64,000 nucleotides of DNA, taken from Candidatus Hinthialibacter antarcticus. GTDB lineage: Bacteria; Hinthialibacterota; Hinthialibacteria; Hinthialibacterales; Hinthialibacteraceae. Shown piece after piece: positions 32,574-40,093 of the stretch. Below the pieces are notes generated by a model. It was not told the DNA's origin. It searched no databases and saw only the letters and a list, made by a program, of their open reading frames with translations. The position numbers and the translations under genes were made by a program. The stretch covers positions 1 to 64,000 of the forward strand of contig JAVCCE010000040.1 in the NCBI GenBank assembly GCA_030765645.1. The letters are read 5' to 3'. Position 1 is the first letter of the stretch. The number at the start of each line of letters is the position of its first letter.

Positions 32574-34224
32574 TGAGTGTTTTTAGGTTATAACAACCAA
32601 CTGTCGGACAGGTTGATGAGAGCATAAAATACCGCGACTGCCTGTGTTGTATATCCTCATTGCTTTTCGCAACAGCCATCCCCAAAGGCAAGTCGCTTCT
32701 TAAAACTAATTTATAGTCATCAAATAATTCATCCGTTTGATTTAAGAAGTCAATACTAGCTTTTCTTTTCATGCTTTTACTTAAAATAAAATAATCTCTA
32801 TCTATGTCATTCAATGCAGTCGAAATAACTTCACTTTCCGGGCTATGGACCATGTTAATTTGGCCATGCGTATAGAATGACATTGTGTATCCGTTTTTAC
32901 CAATATAATACAATTCAGGTTGTTCTTGATTTTCAGATAAATCTTGAAATTTAGAGATGATTTTTTGTTGTTCGGCGTGTTTTTGCAATAATGCATTGCT
33001 GAAGACGCCGAGCGAAAGACACAAGACAGGCACAATAAGAACAGCCAGAACCAACACTTGATTGCTTAAAAATAAGACGCCATTTTCTGAAGAGTTTCTT
33101 AAGCGAAACGGTTGGGCGTCCATTCCATTTTTTCGAAGCACTAAATGAAAAACCCACACCGCAAGTATCGCAAATGGAGGCAAGGAAGGCAGCGCATAGG
33201 TAAACACGATATTGCGCGCGAAACAAAAGAACACAAGCGGCGTAATGAACCAAGCGAGAAGATACCAACTCCAGATATCATTAAAAACTTGAAAAAACTT
33301 CATTCCCTTCATTCGTAACCAGGCCAGCGCCGCAATGAACAGAATGCTCCAGGGCATGGTATCAATTAAGGCATAAACCAATATTGTTCCACGCGCGCGC
33401 TTATGGCCGCTGCCATATAAGTCACCTTCCCAGCCTGCAACGAAAAAGCGCTTAAAATGCTCCCCCACAAAATAGTAATCGAGAAATCCAGGCGTCCTGA
33501 ATTCAGCCATTACATGCCATGGAACTGCGATGAGGGAAGTCAACAAAAAACCAGTGACTAAAGGAAACCTCTTTATAGCGTTACGCCATTCGGAAGACAG
33601 GACTACGCCAACAAAAACTGGCAGAATAATAAATACGATTCCGATGAGTCCTTTTGATAATACGCTGAGACCAATCCCCGCAAAAAAACAATATGCCCAA
33701 ACATTGCGCAACCCTTTAGCCTGACTCTGCATTGCAAAGGCGAATGAGACCAGTGAAAATGTTATCGAAAACACGAGTGGAATATCGGTTAAAACAGCGC
33801 CGGACATCATAAAAAATAATGCAGTCGTTGACAGGACAATCGAACAGTAGACGCCAAACAACCGGCCTTTTAACAGTTCGCCGAGTTTGAAAGTGAGTAA
33901 AACGGCAAGAACACATAACAGAAACGATGGAAGCCGCGTACTAAATATTGTGGCTCCAAAGACCGAGATGCTCATTGCATTCAGCCAGAATAATAGAGGC
34001 GGCTTCCCCCAGAATGGCGTCCCGACTTCAATTTGTGGAGTGACCCAATCATTTTCGGACACCATGTTTCTCGAAACTTCGGCGTATCGTCCTTCGGAAG
34101 GATGAAACAAAGGCAAATCGATAATCAGATATAACCGAGCAATTATTAAAAAACAAAATATAGAAACAACAATCACGTAAGGTAATTTCTCGGCTCCAAA
34201 AAAATTTCTATTATTCATCATCAA
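32542..34224 (-). CDS. GT83/ArnT-like lipid A glycosyltransferase (polyprenyl-phosphate sugar)
   Basis: A 560-residue membrane protein with about 12 TM helices in the N-terminal 450 residues. The first periplasmic loop has LPLFHPSEGRYAEVSRNMV, the Asp/Glu-Arg-Tyr motif of the PMT/ArnT superfamily, with WVTPQIEVGTPFWGKPPLLFW following, very like ArnT. The C-terminal soluble part (440-540) is typical of the family. ArnT enzymes modify lipid A phosphates and lower sensitivity to cationic peptides. Here it is the first gene of an operon with an RND efflux pump, under a PhoB-like box. Confidence 0.85.
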   Translation of the reverse strand: MMMNNRNFFGAEKLPYVIVVSIFCFLIIARLYLIIDLPLFHPSEGRYAEVSRNMVSENDWVTPQIEVGTPFWGKPPLLFWLNAMSISVFGATIFSTRLPSFLLCVLAVLLTFKLGELLKGRLFGVYCSIVLSTTALFFMMSGAVLTDIPLVFSITFSLVSFAFAMQSQAKGLRNVWAYCFFAGIGLSVLSKGLIGIVFIILPVFVGVVLSSEWRNAIKRFPLVTGFLLTSLIAVPWHVMAEFRTPGFLDYYFVGEHFKRFFVAGWEGDLYGSGHKRARGTILVYALIDTMPWSILFIAALAWLRMKGMKFFQVFNDIWSWYLLAWFITPLVFFCFARNIVFTYALPSLPPFAILAVWVFHLVLRKNGMDAQPFRLRNSSENGVLFLSNQVLVLAVLIVPVLCLSLGVFSNALLQKHAEQQKIISKFQDLSENQEQPELYYIGKNGYTMSFYTHGQINMVHSPESEVISTALNDIDRDYFILSKSMKRKASIDFLNQTDELFDDYKLVLRSDLPLGMAVAKSNEDIQHRQSRYFMLSSTCPTVGCYNLKTLSASSSKPVYQ

Positions 34225-34291
34225 ACTCTTCTCTGAATATATTTCGAATTATTAATAGTGATTAACAACCAGTTGTTTTTATTCAAGAATG

Positions 34292-34326
34292 ATTGTAATA
34301 CATGCAACATTACAGGAAGATTACAG
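34292..34326 (-). promoter_or_regulatory. Pho-box-like promoter of the glycosyltransferase-RND operon
   Basis: On the minus strand CTGTAAT-cttc-CTGTAAT (34326-34309) is a 7-4-7 direct repeat with 11-bp period. After 11 bp comes TACAAT (34297-34292), a good -10. In Pho-regulon promoters an 18-bp 7-4-7 box lies 10-11 bp before the -10 and replaces the -35. The start codon at 34224 leaves a leader of about 60 nt. Confidence 0.7.
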
Positions 34327-34426
34327 GTGGATTAAAAAACACGTTTTTCAGTTCGAGGGGGATGGAAGTAATGGAGGCTGAATGCTTTAATTGCGCTATG
34401 TCGATGGTTAAATGTAGTGAATTATC

Positions 34427-34602
34427 GGCATGGGTGCAACTCTGCTCGCTTCAGTGCGGGCTTACAGGCTCTTATACACAGGCGCTCCCAGAGTTACATA
34501 CATACCTTATTTAGTATGTCAGTTTTTGATATACAGGAATACGTTTTCGTAATCAAAATCTTGACCATCCATCAATGTAGGTACACAATTACCGGATGAA
34601 CC
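34427..34602 (+). repeat. Repeat family A, copy 2
   Basis: GGCATGGGTGCAACTCTG opens the hairpin, and the core CGCTTCAGTGCGGGC is intact. The right arm is decayed (AGAGTTACATACATACC). The shared tail (ATACGTTTTCG, CATCAATGTAGG, ACCGGATGAACC) ends 4 bp before the histidine kinase stop codon at 34607. The remaining bases of the 34225-34606 gap hold only the operon promoter. Confidence 0.8.
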
Positions 34603-34606
34603 ATCG

Positions 34607-35983
34607 TTACTGGATGGGCAACGTAAAATAAAATTCACTTCCTACATCAGGCGTGGAAGCGACCTCTAATTTGCCGCTGTGAGCGCGCGCAACCGATAAG
34701 GCCAGACTGAGACCGAGTCCGTTTCCCGGTTGAGCCCGGCTTTTGCTGCCGCGGTAAAATCGCTGAAAAATCTTTTCACGGTCATCATCGCTTATTCCGA
34801 TCCCCGTATCTTTTACCATAACAACGCATTCGTTACTGCGCTGTACTAATTCTATCCAGATTTCTCCGCCAGGCCTAGTATATTTGACTGCATTATCAAC
34901 CAGATTTGCGATAGAACGTTGAATCATTCGTCGGTTTCCATAGACTTGAACGGCGCCATTTACTTTGGTATGAAGACGAATTTTTTTATCTTCAGCAACC
35001 GGGGCGAAACACTCAGCGGCAATCGAGACAATTTGGTTTATGTCAAATGATTCTGATTCAAGAGTCTCTAAATTAGATTCTAGTTCAGAAATATCGAGCA
35101 TCGTATTAATGATGTGAAGAAGTATGTCGCACTCTTCGATGACGTCTTCACAAATTGCTGCACAATCGTCAGAGACATTCTCATGACAAATCCACTGTTC
35201 TGCGAGTCCGCGCATGCGCGCCAAAGGGCTGCGCAGATCGTGGGCAATATTATCATTGACCTCTTTCATTTCATTCATCAATTGCTGGTTAGCGTCTGCC
35301 ATGCGGTTAAACGCTTTACCCAATGACTCAAGTTCAATTCCATATTGCGAAACAGGAACGCGTTGTTCAAAGCGCCCTTGTGAAATATGGTTCGCAGTAT
35401 TGGTTACATCGTTGATGCCCTTCACCGCGTAATGTGAAATGCTGCGCCCAACGATGATCCCGGCAAGGATGATGCATGAGACAATAACGATTGACAAAAA
35501 CTGAATGAAATTCAATAGCGCCAATTGATCGTCAATAATGAAACCAATTTGTATTACTACACCGTTAGGCCCTCTTGATGAAATTATTTTGGCGGTATGG
35601 CCCGATTCGACAAAATGAATTGTTTCGATCTGATGATCACCTTGGCTATCATCAGTAGACAAAAAACCGTCAATTACACTCATCTGCCAAACAGAATCAT
35701 CATAAAAACTATAAATGGATTGTCCGTTAACATACCAACGAAACAACATCTCAGACGGGTCGTCCGATTTAAAGTCATCATCAAAATAGTGTAAAGCCGC
35801 GTCTCTTGATTCCATCTCAATGATTCCAAGATATTCGTCTATGTCATCCTGTAATTCGTCGTCGATCTGTGTATGAATAAATCGGGCGATCGAAACATTT
35901 AACAATGCAAAGCCGATGATTGATGTAAATACGATCACGACCGCATAGGAAAATGCAATTTTAAATGAAAGAGTATTAAACAT
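34607..35983 (-). CDS. Sensor histidine kinase (CusS/PhoQ-like)
   Basis: A 458-residue membrane kinase: TM1 (about 7-30), a periplasmic sensor domain (about 31-165), TM2 (about 168-190), HAMP (about 190-240), the H-box VNDNIAHDLRSPLARMRG (about 255), and a HATPase domain with NLVDNAVKYT, VKDTGIGIS and GNGLGLSLA. ATG at 35983 overlaps the regulator gene by 8 bp; the longer frame upstream is inside that gene and not expected. The periplasmic part is acidic (DDELQDDIDEYLG, DDDFKSDD), which resembles cation-sensing kinases, but the signal is unknown. Confidence 0.92.
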   Translation of the reverse strand: MFNTLSFKIAFSYAVVIVFTSIIGFALLNVSIARFIHTQIDDELQDDIDEYLGIIEMESRDAALHYFDDDFKSDDPSEMLFRWYVNGQSIYSFYDDSVWQMSVIDGFLSTDDSQGDHQIETIHFVESGHTAKIISSRGPNGVVIQIGFIIDDQLALLNFIQFLSIVIVSCIILAGIIVGRSISHYAVKGINDVTNTANHISQGRFEQRVPVSQYGIELESLGKAFNRMADANQQLMNEMKEVNDNIAHDLRSPLARMRGLAEQWICHENVSDDCAAICEDVIEECDILLHIINTMLDISELESNLETLESESFDINQIVSIAAECFAPVAEDKKIRLHTKVNGAVQVYGNRRMIQRSIANLVDNAVKYTRPGGEIWIELVQRSNECVVMVKDTGIGISDDDREKIFQRFYRGSKSRAQPGNGLGLSLALSVARAHSGKLEVASTPDVGSEFYFTLPIQ

Positions 35984-36662
35984 TGCTTTGAGGGTCCTCG
36001 AACACATAACCGACGCCACGAATCGTCTTGATGAGCCTTTCGTTATGTCCATCGTTGAGTTTGCCGCGCATACGGCACATGGTTGCCTCAACCACATTCG
36101 TCTGTGGATCAAAATAGTAATCCCACACTTGGTCCATAATCATTGTTCTTGACACGACGCGGCCTTTGTTTCTCATCAAATATTCAAGCAGAGTAAACTC
36201 ACGGTTGTTGAGGTCGATACGCTGTCCATTTCTTGTAACGATATGCTTGGAGCGGTCGAGATTGACATCGCCAATCTCAAGGGTGGTCGCATCCGTCTGC
36301 CCAGTTGAGCGGCGCACCAAGGCGCGAATGCGTTCAAGTAACTCAGTAAACGAAAAAGGTTTCACCAAGTAGTCGTCGCCTCCGACCCGTAAACCTTTCA
36401 CACGGTCATCAATTTCACGTTTAGCGCTTAGAAATAGAATCGGCGTGTTGATATTTTTGTTTCGGGCCTGTTCAACAATTTCATAGCCATTCATTTCAGG
36501 AAGCAGAATGTCAACCACGGCGGCGTCATAAGGATTGTCGATCAAATAGTGATAGCCATAAGCACCATTGTCGCAATGGTCTACCGTGAACCCCGCTTCT
36601 TTAAAGCCATTGATCATAAATGAGGCTATCTTTTTATCGTCTTCAATTAGTAATATACGCAT
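35976..36662 (-). CDS. OmpR/PhoB-family response regulator
   Basis: A 228-residue regulator. The receiver domain (1-118) has the acidic pair in LLIEDD, phospho-acceptor Asp in AAVVDILLPEMNGYE, Ser/Thr switch in LFLSAKREIDDRV and Lys in DDYLVKPFS. The winged helix (about 128-225) contains LNNREFTLLEYLMRNKGRVVSR and VVEATMCRMRGKL. It is closest in feel to CusR/CopR. Its own promoter carries the direct repeat also found in front of the GT83-MFP-RND operon, suggesting autoregulation plus control of that operon. Confidence 0.93.
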   Translation of the reverse strand: MRILLIEDDKKIASFMINGFKEAGFTVDHCDNGAYGYHYLIDNPYDAAVVDILLPEMNGYEIVEQARNKNINTPILFLSAKREIDDRVKGLRVGGDDYLVKPFSFTELLERIRALVRRSTGQTDATTLEIGDVNLDRSKHIVTRNGQRIDLNNREFTLLEYLMRNKGRVVSRTMIMDQVWDYYFDPQTNVVEATMCRMRGKLNDGHNERLIKTIRGVGYVFEDPQSNV

Positions 36663-36725
36663 TTCACTTGCTCGACAAAATTTAATTTTTACTCACTTGA
36701 TTAACCACTCGCTTTTCAAAAGATA

Positions 36726-36759
36726 ATTATATGACAGTAAGATTACAACAACATTACAA
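36726..36759 (-). promoter_or_regulatory. Pho-box-like promoter of the two-component operon
   Basis: On the minus strand TTGTAAT-gttg-TTGTAAT (36759-36742) is a 7-4-7 direct repeat. Exactly 10 bp later stands a perfect -10 TATAAT (36731-36726). No -35 is needed in this promoter class. The leader to the regulator ATG at 36662 is about 57 nt. The arrangement duplicates that at 34292-34326. Confidence 0.75.
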
Positions 36760-37206
36760 ATTCAAAATAAAAATTTTGATCCAGATGTTCCATTTTTTTG
36801 TTCTTCCGTATATTAGATATTTTTTTATATAAATTGAATTGAGATTTAGCTGCATTTGGCATCAAATTCGCGGCGATATATCAAAGTAAATACGTCTTAG
36901 ACGAATGAACCATAAATCTCATCATTATGCGCCTGAAGATGAGCATAAATCATGGTTGTTCGAGGCTCACATTGTTCTTGCGCTAATGAGTAAATCTTGT
37001 AGGAATAAGAATGATTCAGAATCTCGAAAGAAACGAGTAAAGCCAGTTATACTATCCTAATACAATTCTATGCAATTCTCATTTTGTCTACGTTTTTTTT
37101 CATTTTGATAAAATACTGCCTGGCATATTCTAAAATTCATCAAATGCGTTCATTCGCTCACAACGCAGAAGAATTAAACCTAAAAATATAAAGATCAGAG
37201 AGTTAT
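36760..37206. other. Intergenic region between two-component and ArsR genes
   Basis: AT-rich DNA with no gene. A stretch at about 36824-36915 resembles the left flank of family A copy 1 (TATAAATTGAATTGAGATTTAGCTG compared in short segments) and ends GAATGAACC, so it may be a decayed family A copy that lost its hairpin. Nothing else stands out. Confidence 0.35.
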
Positions 37207-37240
37207 AAAAAAGAAAAAGGCGGTGAGGACATCACCGCCT
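37207..37240 (-). terminator. Terminator of the arsR-family gene
   Basis: AGGCGGTGA (37218-37226) and TCACCGCCT (37232-37240) form a perfect 9-bp stem with a 5-nt loop. On the minus strand it is followed by TTTTTCTTTTTT (complement of 37207-37217). It lies 30 bp beyond the gene's stop. Confidence 0.85.
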
Positions 37241-37269
37241 ATCAAAAGAAAAATGGTATGTAGGGCTTT

Positions 37270-37629
37270 CTAACCAATGGCTCTGCGCAATTTTTCGTAC
37301 TCCGCGAAATCATCGCGAAGCGTCTGACAAACGGTTTCACAAATTTCAAAAACCATATTGTTGCTCACTTGATATAAAACTTTGGTGCCGTCACGGCGAA
37401 ATATCACTAAGCCCGCTTTGTGAAGAGCGTTCAAATTTGCTGAGGCGGTACCGTGTTTCAGGCCGGCTTTTTCAGCGATATCGCTAACGCTAAGTTCTTG
37501 TTCTTTCAGCAAATGCAATATCTTAAGGCGTGTGGGTTCAGACATTGCTTTAAACCGCTGCGCAATCAACTCAAAGAGGTCTTCGTTCATTTGCATGGTG
37601 CATGTCTCCGGTTTTTCCAAAACGATCAT
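37270..37629 (-). CDS. ArsR/SmtB-family transcriptional regulator
   Basis: A 119-residue winged-helix repressor: LIAQRFKAMSEPTRLKILHLLKEQELSVSDIAEKAGLKHGTASANLNALHKAGLVIFRRDGTKVLYQV covers helices 2-5 and the wing in consecutive segments. An N-terminal Cys (PETCTMQM) and two C-terminal Cys (EICETVCQTL) could sense metal, sulfane sulfur or redox state. ATG at 37629 is preferred because GGAGTGG precedes it. It is divergent from a CoA-disulfide reductase/rhodanese gene, whose relatives are often controlled by persulfide-sensing ArsR proteins, so sulfide response is a reasonable guess. Confidence 0.85.
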   Translation of the reverse strand: MIVLEKPETCTMQMNEDLFELIAQRFKAMSEPTRLKILHLLKEQELSVSDIAEKAGLKHGTASANLNALHKAGLVIFRRDGTKVLYQVSNNMVFEICETVCQTLRDDFAEYEKLRRAIG

Positions 37630-37694
37630 GTCTGATGCCACTCCATTGAAACAGGATTTACTTTTAGCAGCGCGCTGTTCAACCACACATCAAC

Positions 37695-37711
37695 ATAGTC
37701 ATTTTGACTAT
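37695..37711. promoter_or_regulatory. Palindrome ATAGTCA-TTT-TGACTAT upstream of the ArsR-family gene
   Basis: A perfect 7-bp inverted repeat with a 3-bp spacer located 66 bp before the ArsR-family start, in the divergent region toward the CoA-disulfide reductase gene. ArsR-type repressors bind such short AT-rich palindromes at their own promoters. Confidence 0.5.
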
Positions 37712-38082
37712 CAACCCCATAGTGCTTGGGATTTCTATTACTTTTTTGCAAAACTGAAAATCTTTTCTTCTATACTGCAATGGTTGTACAAAAAGCAAGA
37801 TGTTTGCCATTATGTCTTTTCGTCTCAAAAAAATAATCTTTGGGAGATCCCATGCAATATTTCATCCCATCTGATTTTTACATTTCCCTCAAGAATTTTT
37901 CATTCAAATGGTTTTTTGTTAGACAGACACTTTAAATTTATAGGCATATACCCATATCTTTCTTGAAAGAATTAGTTGCTATTTACTCATAACAGCGGTA
38001 CGTTCAATTCACACGCGTCCGTCGAATATGGGCCGGATTGGCGTATGATGAAACCATCTGATTCTTTAGGGAGACTTCAACG
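37712..38082. other. Divergent intergenic region before the CoA-disulfide reductase gene
   Basis: About 370 bp, AT-rich on the left. I see no gene or second operator. AGGGAG lies 8 nt before the downstream ATG at 38083. The distance is longer than needed for a simple divergent promoter pair. Confidence 0.35.
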
Positions 38083-39771
38083 ATGAATGCAGCAAAACAG
38101 AGGAAAATTGTTGTGATCGGGGCTGTCGCTGGTGGAGCCAAAAGCGCCGCCAAAGCGAGACGGCAAGACCCGTATGCTGAAATTACTATTTATACGGATG
38201 AAGAATATATTTCGTATGCTGGCTGCGGAGAACCGTATTACATTGCGGATGAAATCAAAGACAAAAAACAACTCCTGGCGCGAACGCCTGAGCAATTTGA
38301 CGAAAATATGGACATTCAAGTCCACACCAGCCATCGCGTCACCAAAATTGATCCCAAAAAGAAAGTCGTTGTCGTCAAAGCGTTAAAAGAAAATAAAGAA
38401 TTTGAAGCGCCGTATGACGCGCTCGTCATTGCGACGGGAGCGAGGCCCTTTATCCCGCCAATTCCAGGCCGCGAGCTGCCCGGCGTTTATCAATTGCGAA
38501 CGATCCCCGACACGCTTGCGATTCGTGAAAAAGTAGATAGCGGAACCGTAAAACGCGCGGTGGTCGTCGGCGGGGGGTATATCGGCCTGGAAATGGTCGA
38601 GAGCCTGACTGCGCGCGGCATTCAGGTCACCGTCATTGAACGGTTGCCTCAACTGGCGCCTCCTTACGATGAAGACGTTGCCAAGCATATCAACAATGAA
38701 TTGCTCAAACACGGCATTGGGGTGCGCCTCAATGAATCCGTTGAGGAAATCATCGGCTCGCCGGAAACAGGCGTCCGCGCGGTAAAGGCAGGCGGCGAGA
38801 TCATCGAAACCGACCTGGTGCTGCTTTCGGTTGGAATTCGACCAAATGTCGAACTCGCCAAAGACGCGGGGATATTGACAGGCCCCACCGGAGCGATTCA
38901 GGTCGATAAGCGCATGGAGACGAGCATCACAGATATCTTTGCGGCAGGCGACTGCGCGGAGACCTTTCATCAAATTACAGAGAAACCAGTTTGGATCGCG
39001 CTGGGTTCGACGGCGAATAAAATGGGGCGCATCGTCGGCATCAATATCACCGGAGGCAACGCGAAATTCGCCGGGGTTCTTGGGACTTCAATCTTCCGTG
39101 TCTTTGGCCTGAACGTCGCGGGTACGGGATTGATCGAACGCGACGCAATCAAGGAAGGCTATGATATCGAAGTCGCGGTCGTTCCCGGCGGCGACCGGCC
39201 CCATTATATGCCTGACGCAAAGCGCGTCATCATTAAACTGATCGCCTCCAAAAGCAATCGGCGCGTTTTAGGCGCCCAAGTGTGGGGCGATGGAAAAGTC
39301 GATAAAACCATCGACACCATCGCGACAGCCATTCAGTTCAAAGCGACCGTCGATGACTTACAGCAGTTAGACCTCGCCTATGCGCCGCCGTTCGCGCCTG
39401 CGCTTGGCAACCCGATTGTCGCCGCCAATGTATTGATGAACAAACTTGACGGCTCCACCGAAGGCGTCTTACCCGGCAAAGTCATCGAGCAGAAAGAGGC
39501 GAAAGACGATTTTGTGTTTCTTGATGTTCGCGGACCGAAAATCATGAAAGAAGTTTGCTTTGAAGATTGCGAAAACATCCCGATGAAAGATTTGCGCAAG
39601 CGTTGCGAAGAACTGCCGCGCGACAAAGAGATTATTACGTCGTGCAACATCGGGTTGAACGCCGCGCTGGCGTACCGCGTCTTGAAAAGCAACGGCTTTG
39701 AAAAAATCAAATATATGGACGGCGGCATAACGGCGTTTCCTGAACCCAAGCGCGGCCCAGCGGCGGAATAG
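38083..39771 (+). CDS. CoA-disulfide reductase-type FAD/NADH oxidoreductase fused to rhodanese
   Basis: A 562-residue flavoprotein. The FAD site is VVIGAVAGGAKSAAKARR. The redox-active Cys lies in SYAGCGEPYYI, as in CoA-disulfide reductase and Npsr rather than a CxxxxC pair. The NAD site is AVVVGGGYIGLEMVESL, with the second FAD motif DIFAAGDCAE. The dimerisation domain occupies about 330-450. A C-terminal rhodanese domain (about 470-555) keeps its catalytic Cys in SCNIGLNAALAYRVL. Such fusions reduce CoA persulfide/polysulfide or CoA disulfide. A sulfur or redox-stress function is likely, fitting the divergent ArsR regulator. Confidence 0.9.
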   Translation: MNAAKQRKIVVIGAVAGGAKSAAKARRQDPYAEITIYTDEEYISYAGCGEPYYIADEIKDKKQLLARTPEQFDENMDIQVHTSHRVTKIDPKKKVVVVKALKENKEFEAPYDALVIATGARPFIPPIPGRELPGVYQLRTIPDTLAIREKVDSGTVKRAVVVGGGYIGLEMVESLTARGIQVTVIERLPQLAPPYDEDVAKHINNELLKHGIGVRLNESVEEIIGSPETGVRAVKAGGEIIETDLVLLSVGIRPNVELAKDAGILTGPTGAIQVDKRMETSITDIFAAGDCAETFHQITEKPVWIALGSTANKMGRIVGINITGGNAKFAGVLGTSIFRVFGLNVAGTGLIERDAIKEGYDIEVAVVPGGDRPHYMPDAKRVIIKLIASKSNRRVLGAQVWGDGKVDKTIDTIATAIQFKATVDDLQQLDLAYAPPFAPALGNPIVAANVLMNKLDGSTEGVLPGKVIEQKEAKDDFVFLDVRGPKIMKEVCFEDCENIPMKDLRKRCEELPRDKEIITSCNIGLNAALAYRVLKSNGFEKIKYMDGGITAFPEPKRGPAAE

Positions 39772-39835
39772 GACATACATAGAATAAATTCTGGTTCTTC
39801 CGTAAAGTTGATACTCTTTTTATCTCTTTGCATCT

Positions 39836-39865
39836 GGCATGGGTACAACTCTGCTCGCTTCAGTG
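39836..39865 (+). repeat. Repeat family A, copy 3 (left part only)
   Basis: The 30 bases from GGCATGGGTACAACTCTG to CTTCAGTG match the start of copy 1, then stop abruptly in the core where a family B element begins at 39866. Confidence 0.75.
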
Positions 39866-39938
39866 CCAATGTCATTGACTTAAGACTTTTAGCCCCCCTT
39901 TTTAAGGGGGGCCGGCGCTGAAAGCGCCAGGGGGGATT
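39866..39938 (+). repeat. Repeat family B, copy 1
   Basis: It begins CCAATGTCATTGACTTAAG, followed by TTTTAGCCCCCC, a run of A/T, AAGGGGGG and the stem GGCGCT-gaa-AGCGCC. The complement of this unit is found at 60507-60580. The right end is not clear; sequence to about 40032 (ending CCTTGGCTTGCCACCC) shares short motifs with 50260-50290, 50508-50530 and 60424-60443. Confidence 0.7.
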
Positions 39939-40035
39939 CGGGCGCAACACGTTGCACCCCTACAGGGCTGATATTTTTGATTTCGTTGCATCAAGGTCGG
40001 CCCTCACTTCGCGACGCCTTGGCTTGCCACCCAAA

Positions 40036-40065
40036 GAAAAAGGGGCGGAAAATTTCCGCCCCTTT
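40036..40065. terminator. Bidirectional hairpin terminator
   Basis: AAAGGGGCGGAAA pairs with TTTCCGCCCCTTT around a very short loop. T-rich tracts follow on both strands (complement of aaagaaaa, and cccctttctt). It ends the minus-strand CBM9-like gene, whose stop is at 40094. Confidence 0.8.
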
Positions 40066-40093
40066 CTTATTGCTAGACTGATATGAATTACGC

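Noticed and set aside
34302-34599. Small ORFs within family A copy 2
   Set aside because: Similar ORFs appear in copies 1, 4 and 5 only because the hairpin core is open in some frames; none has an RBS or conserved start.
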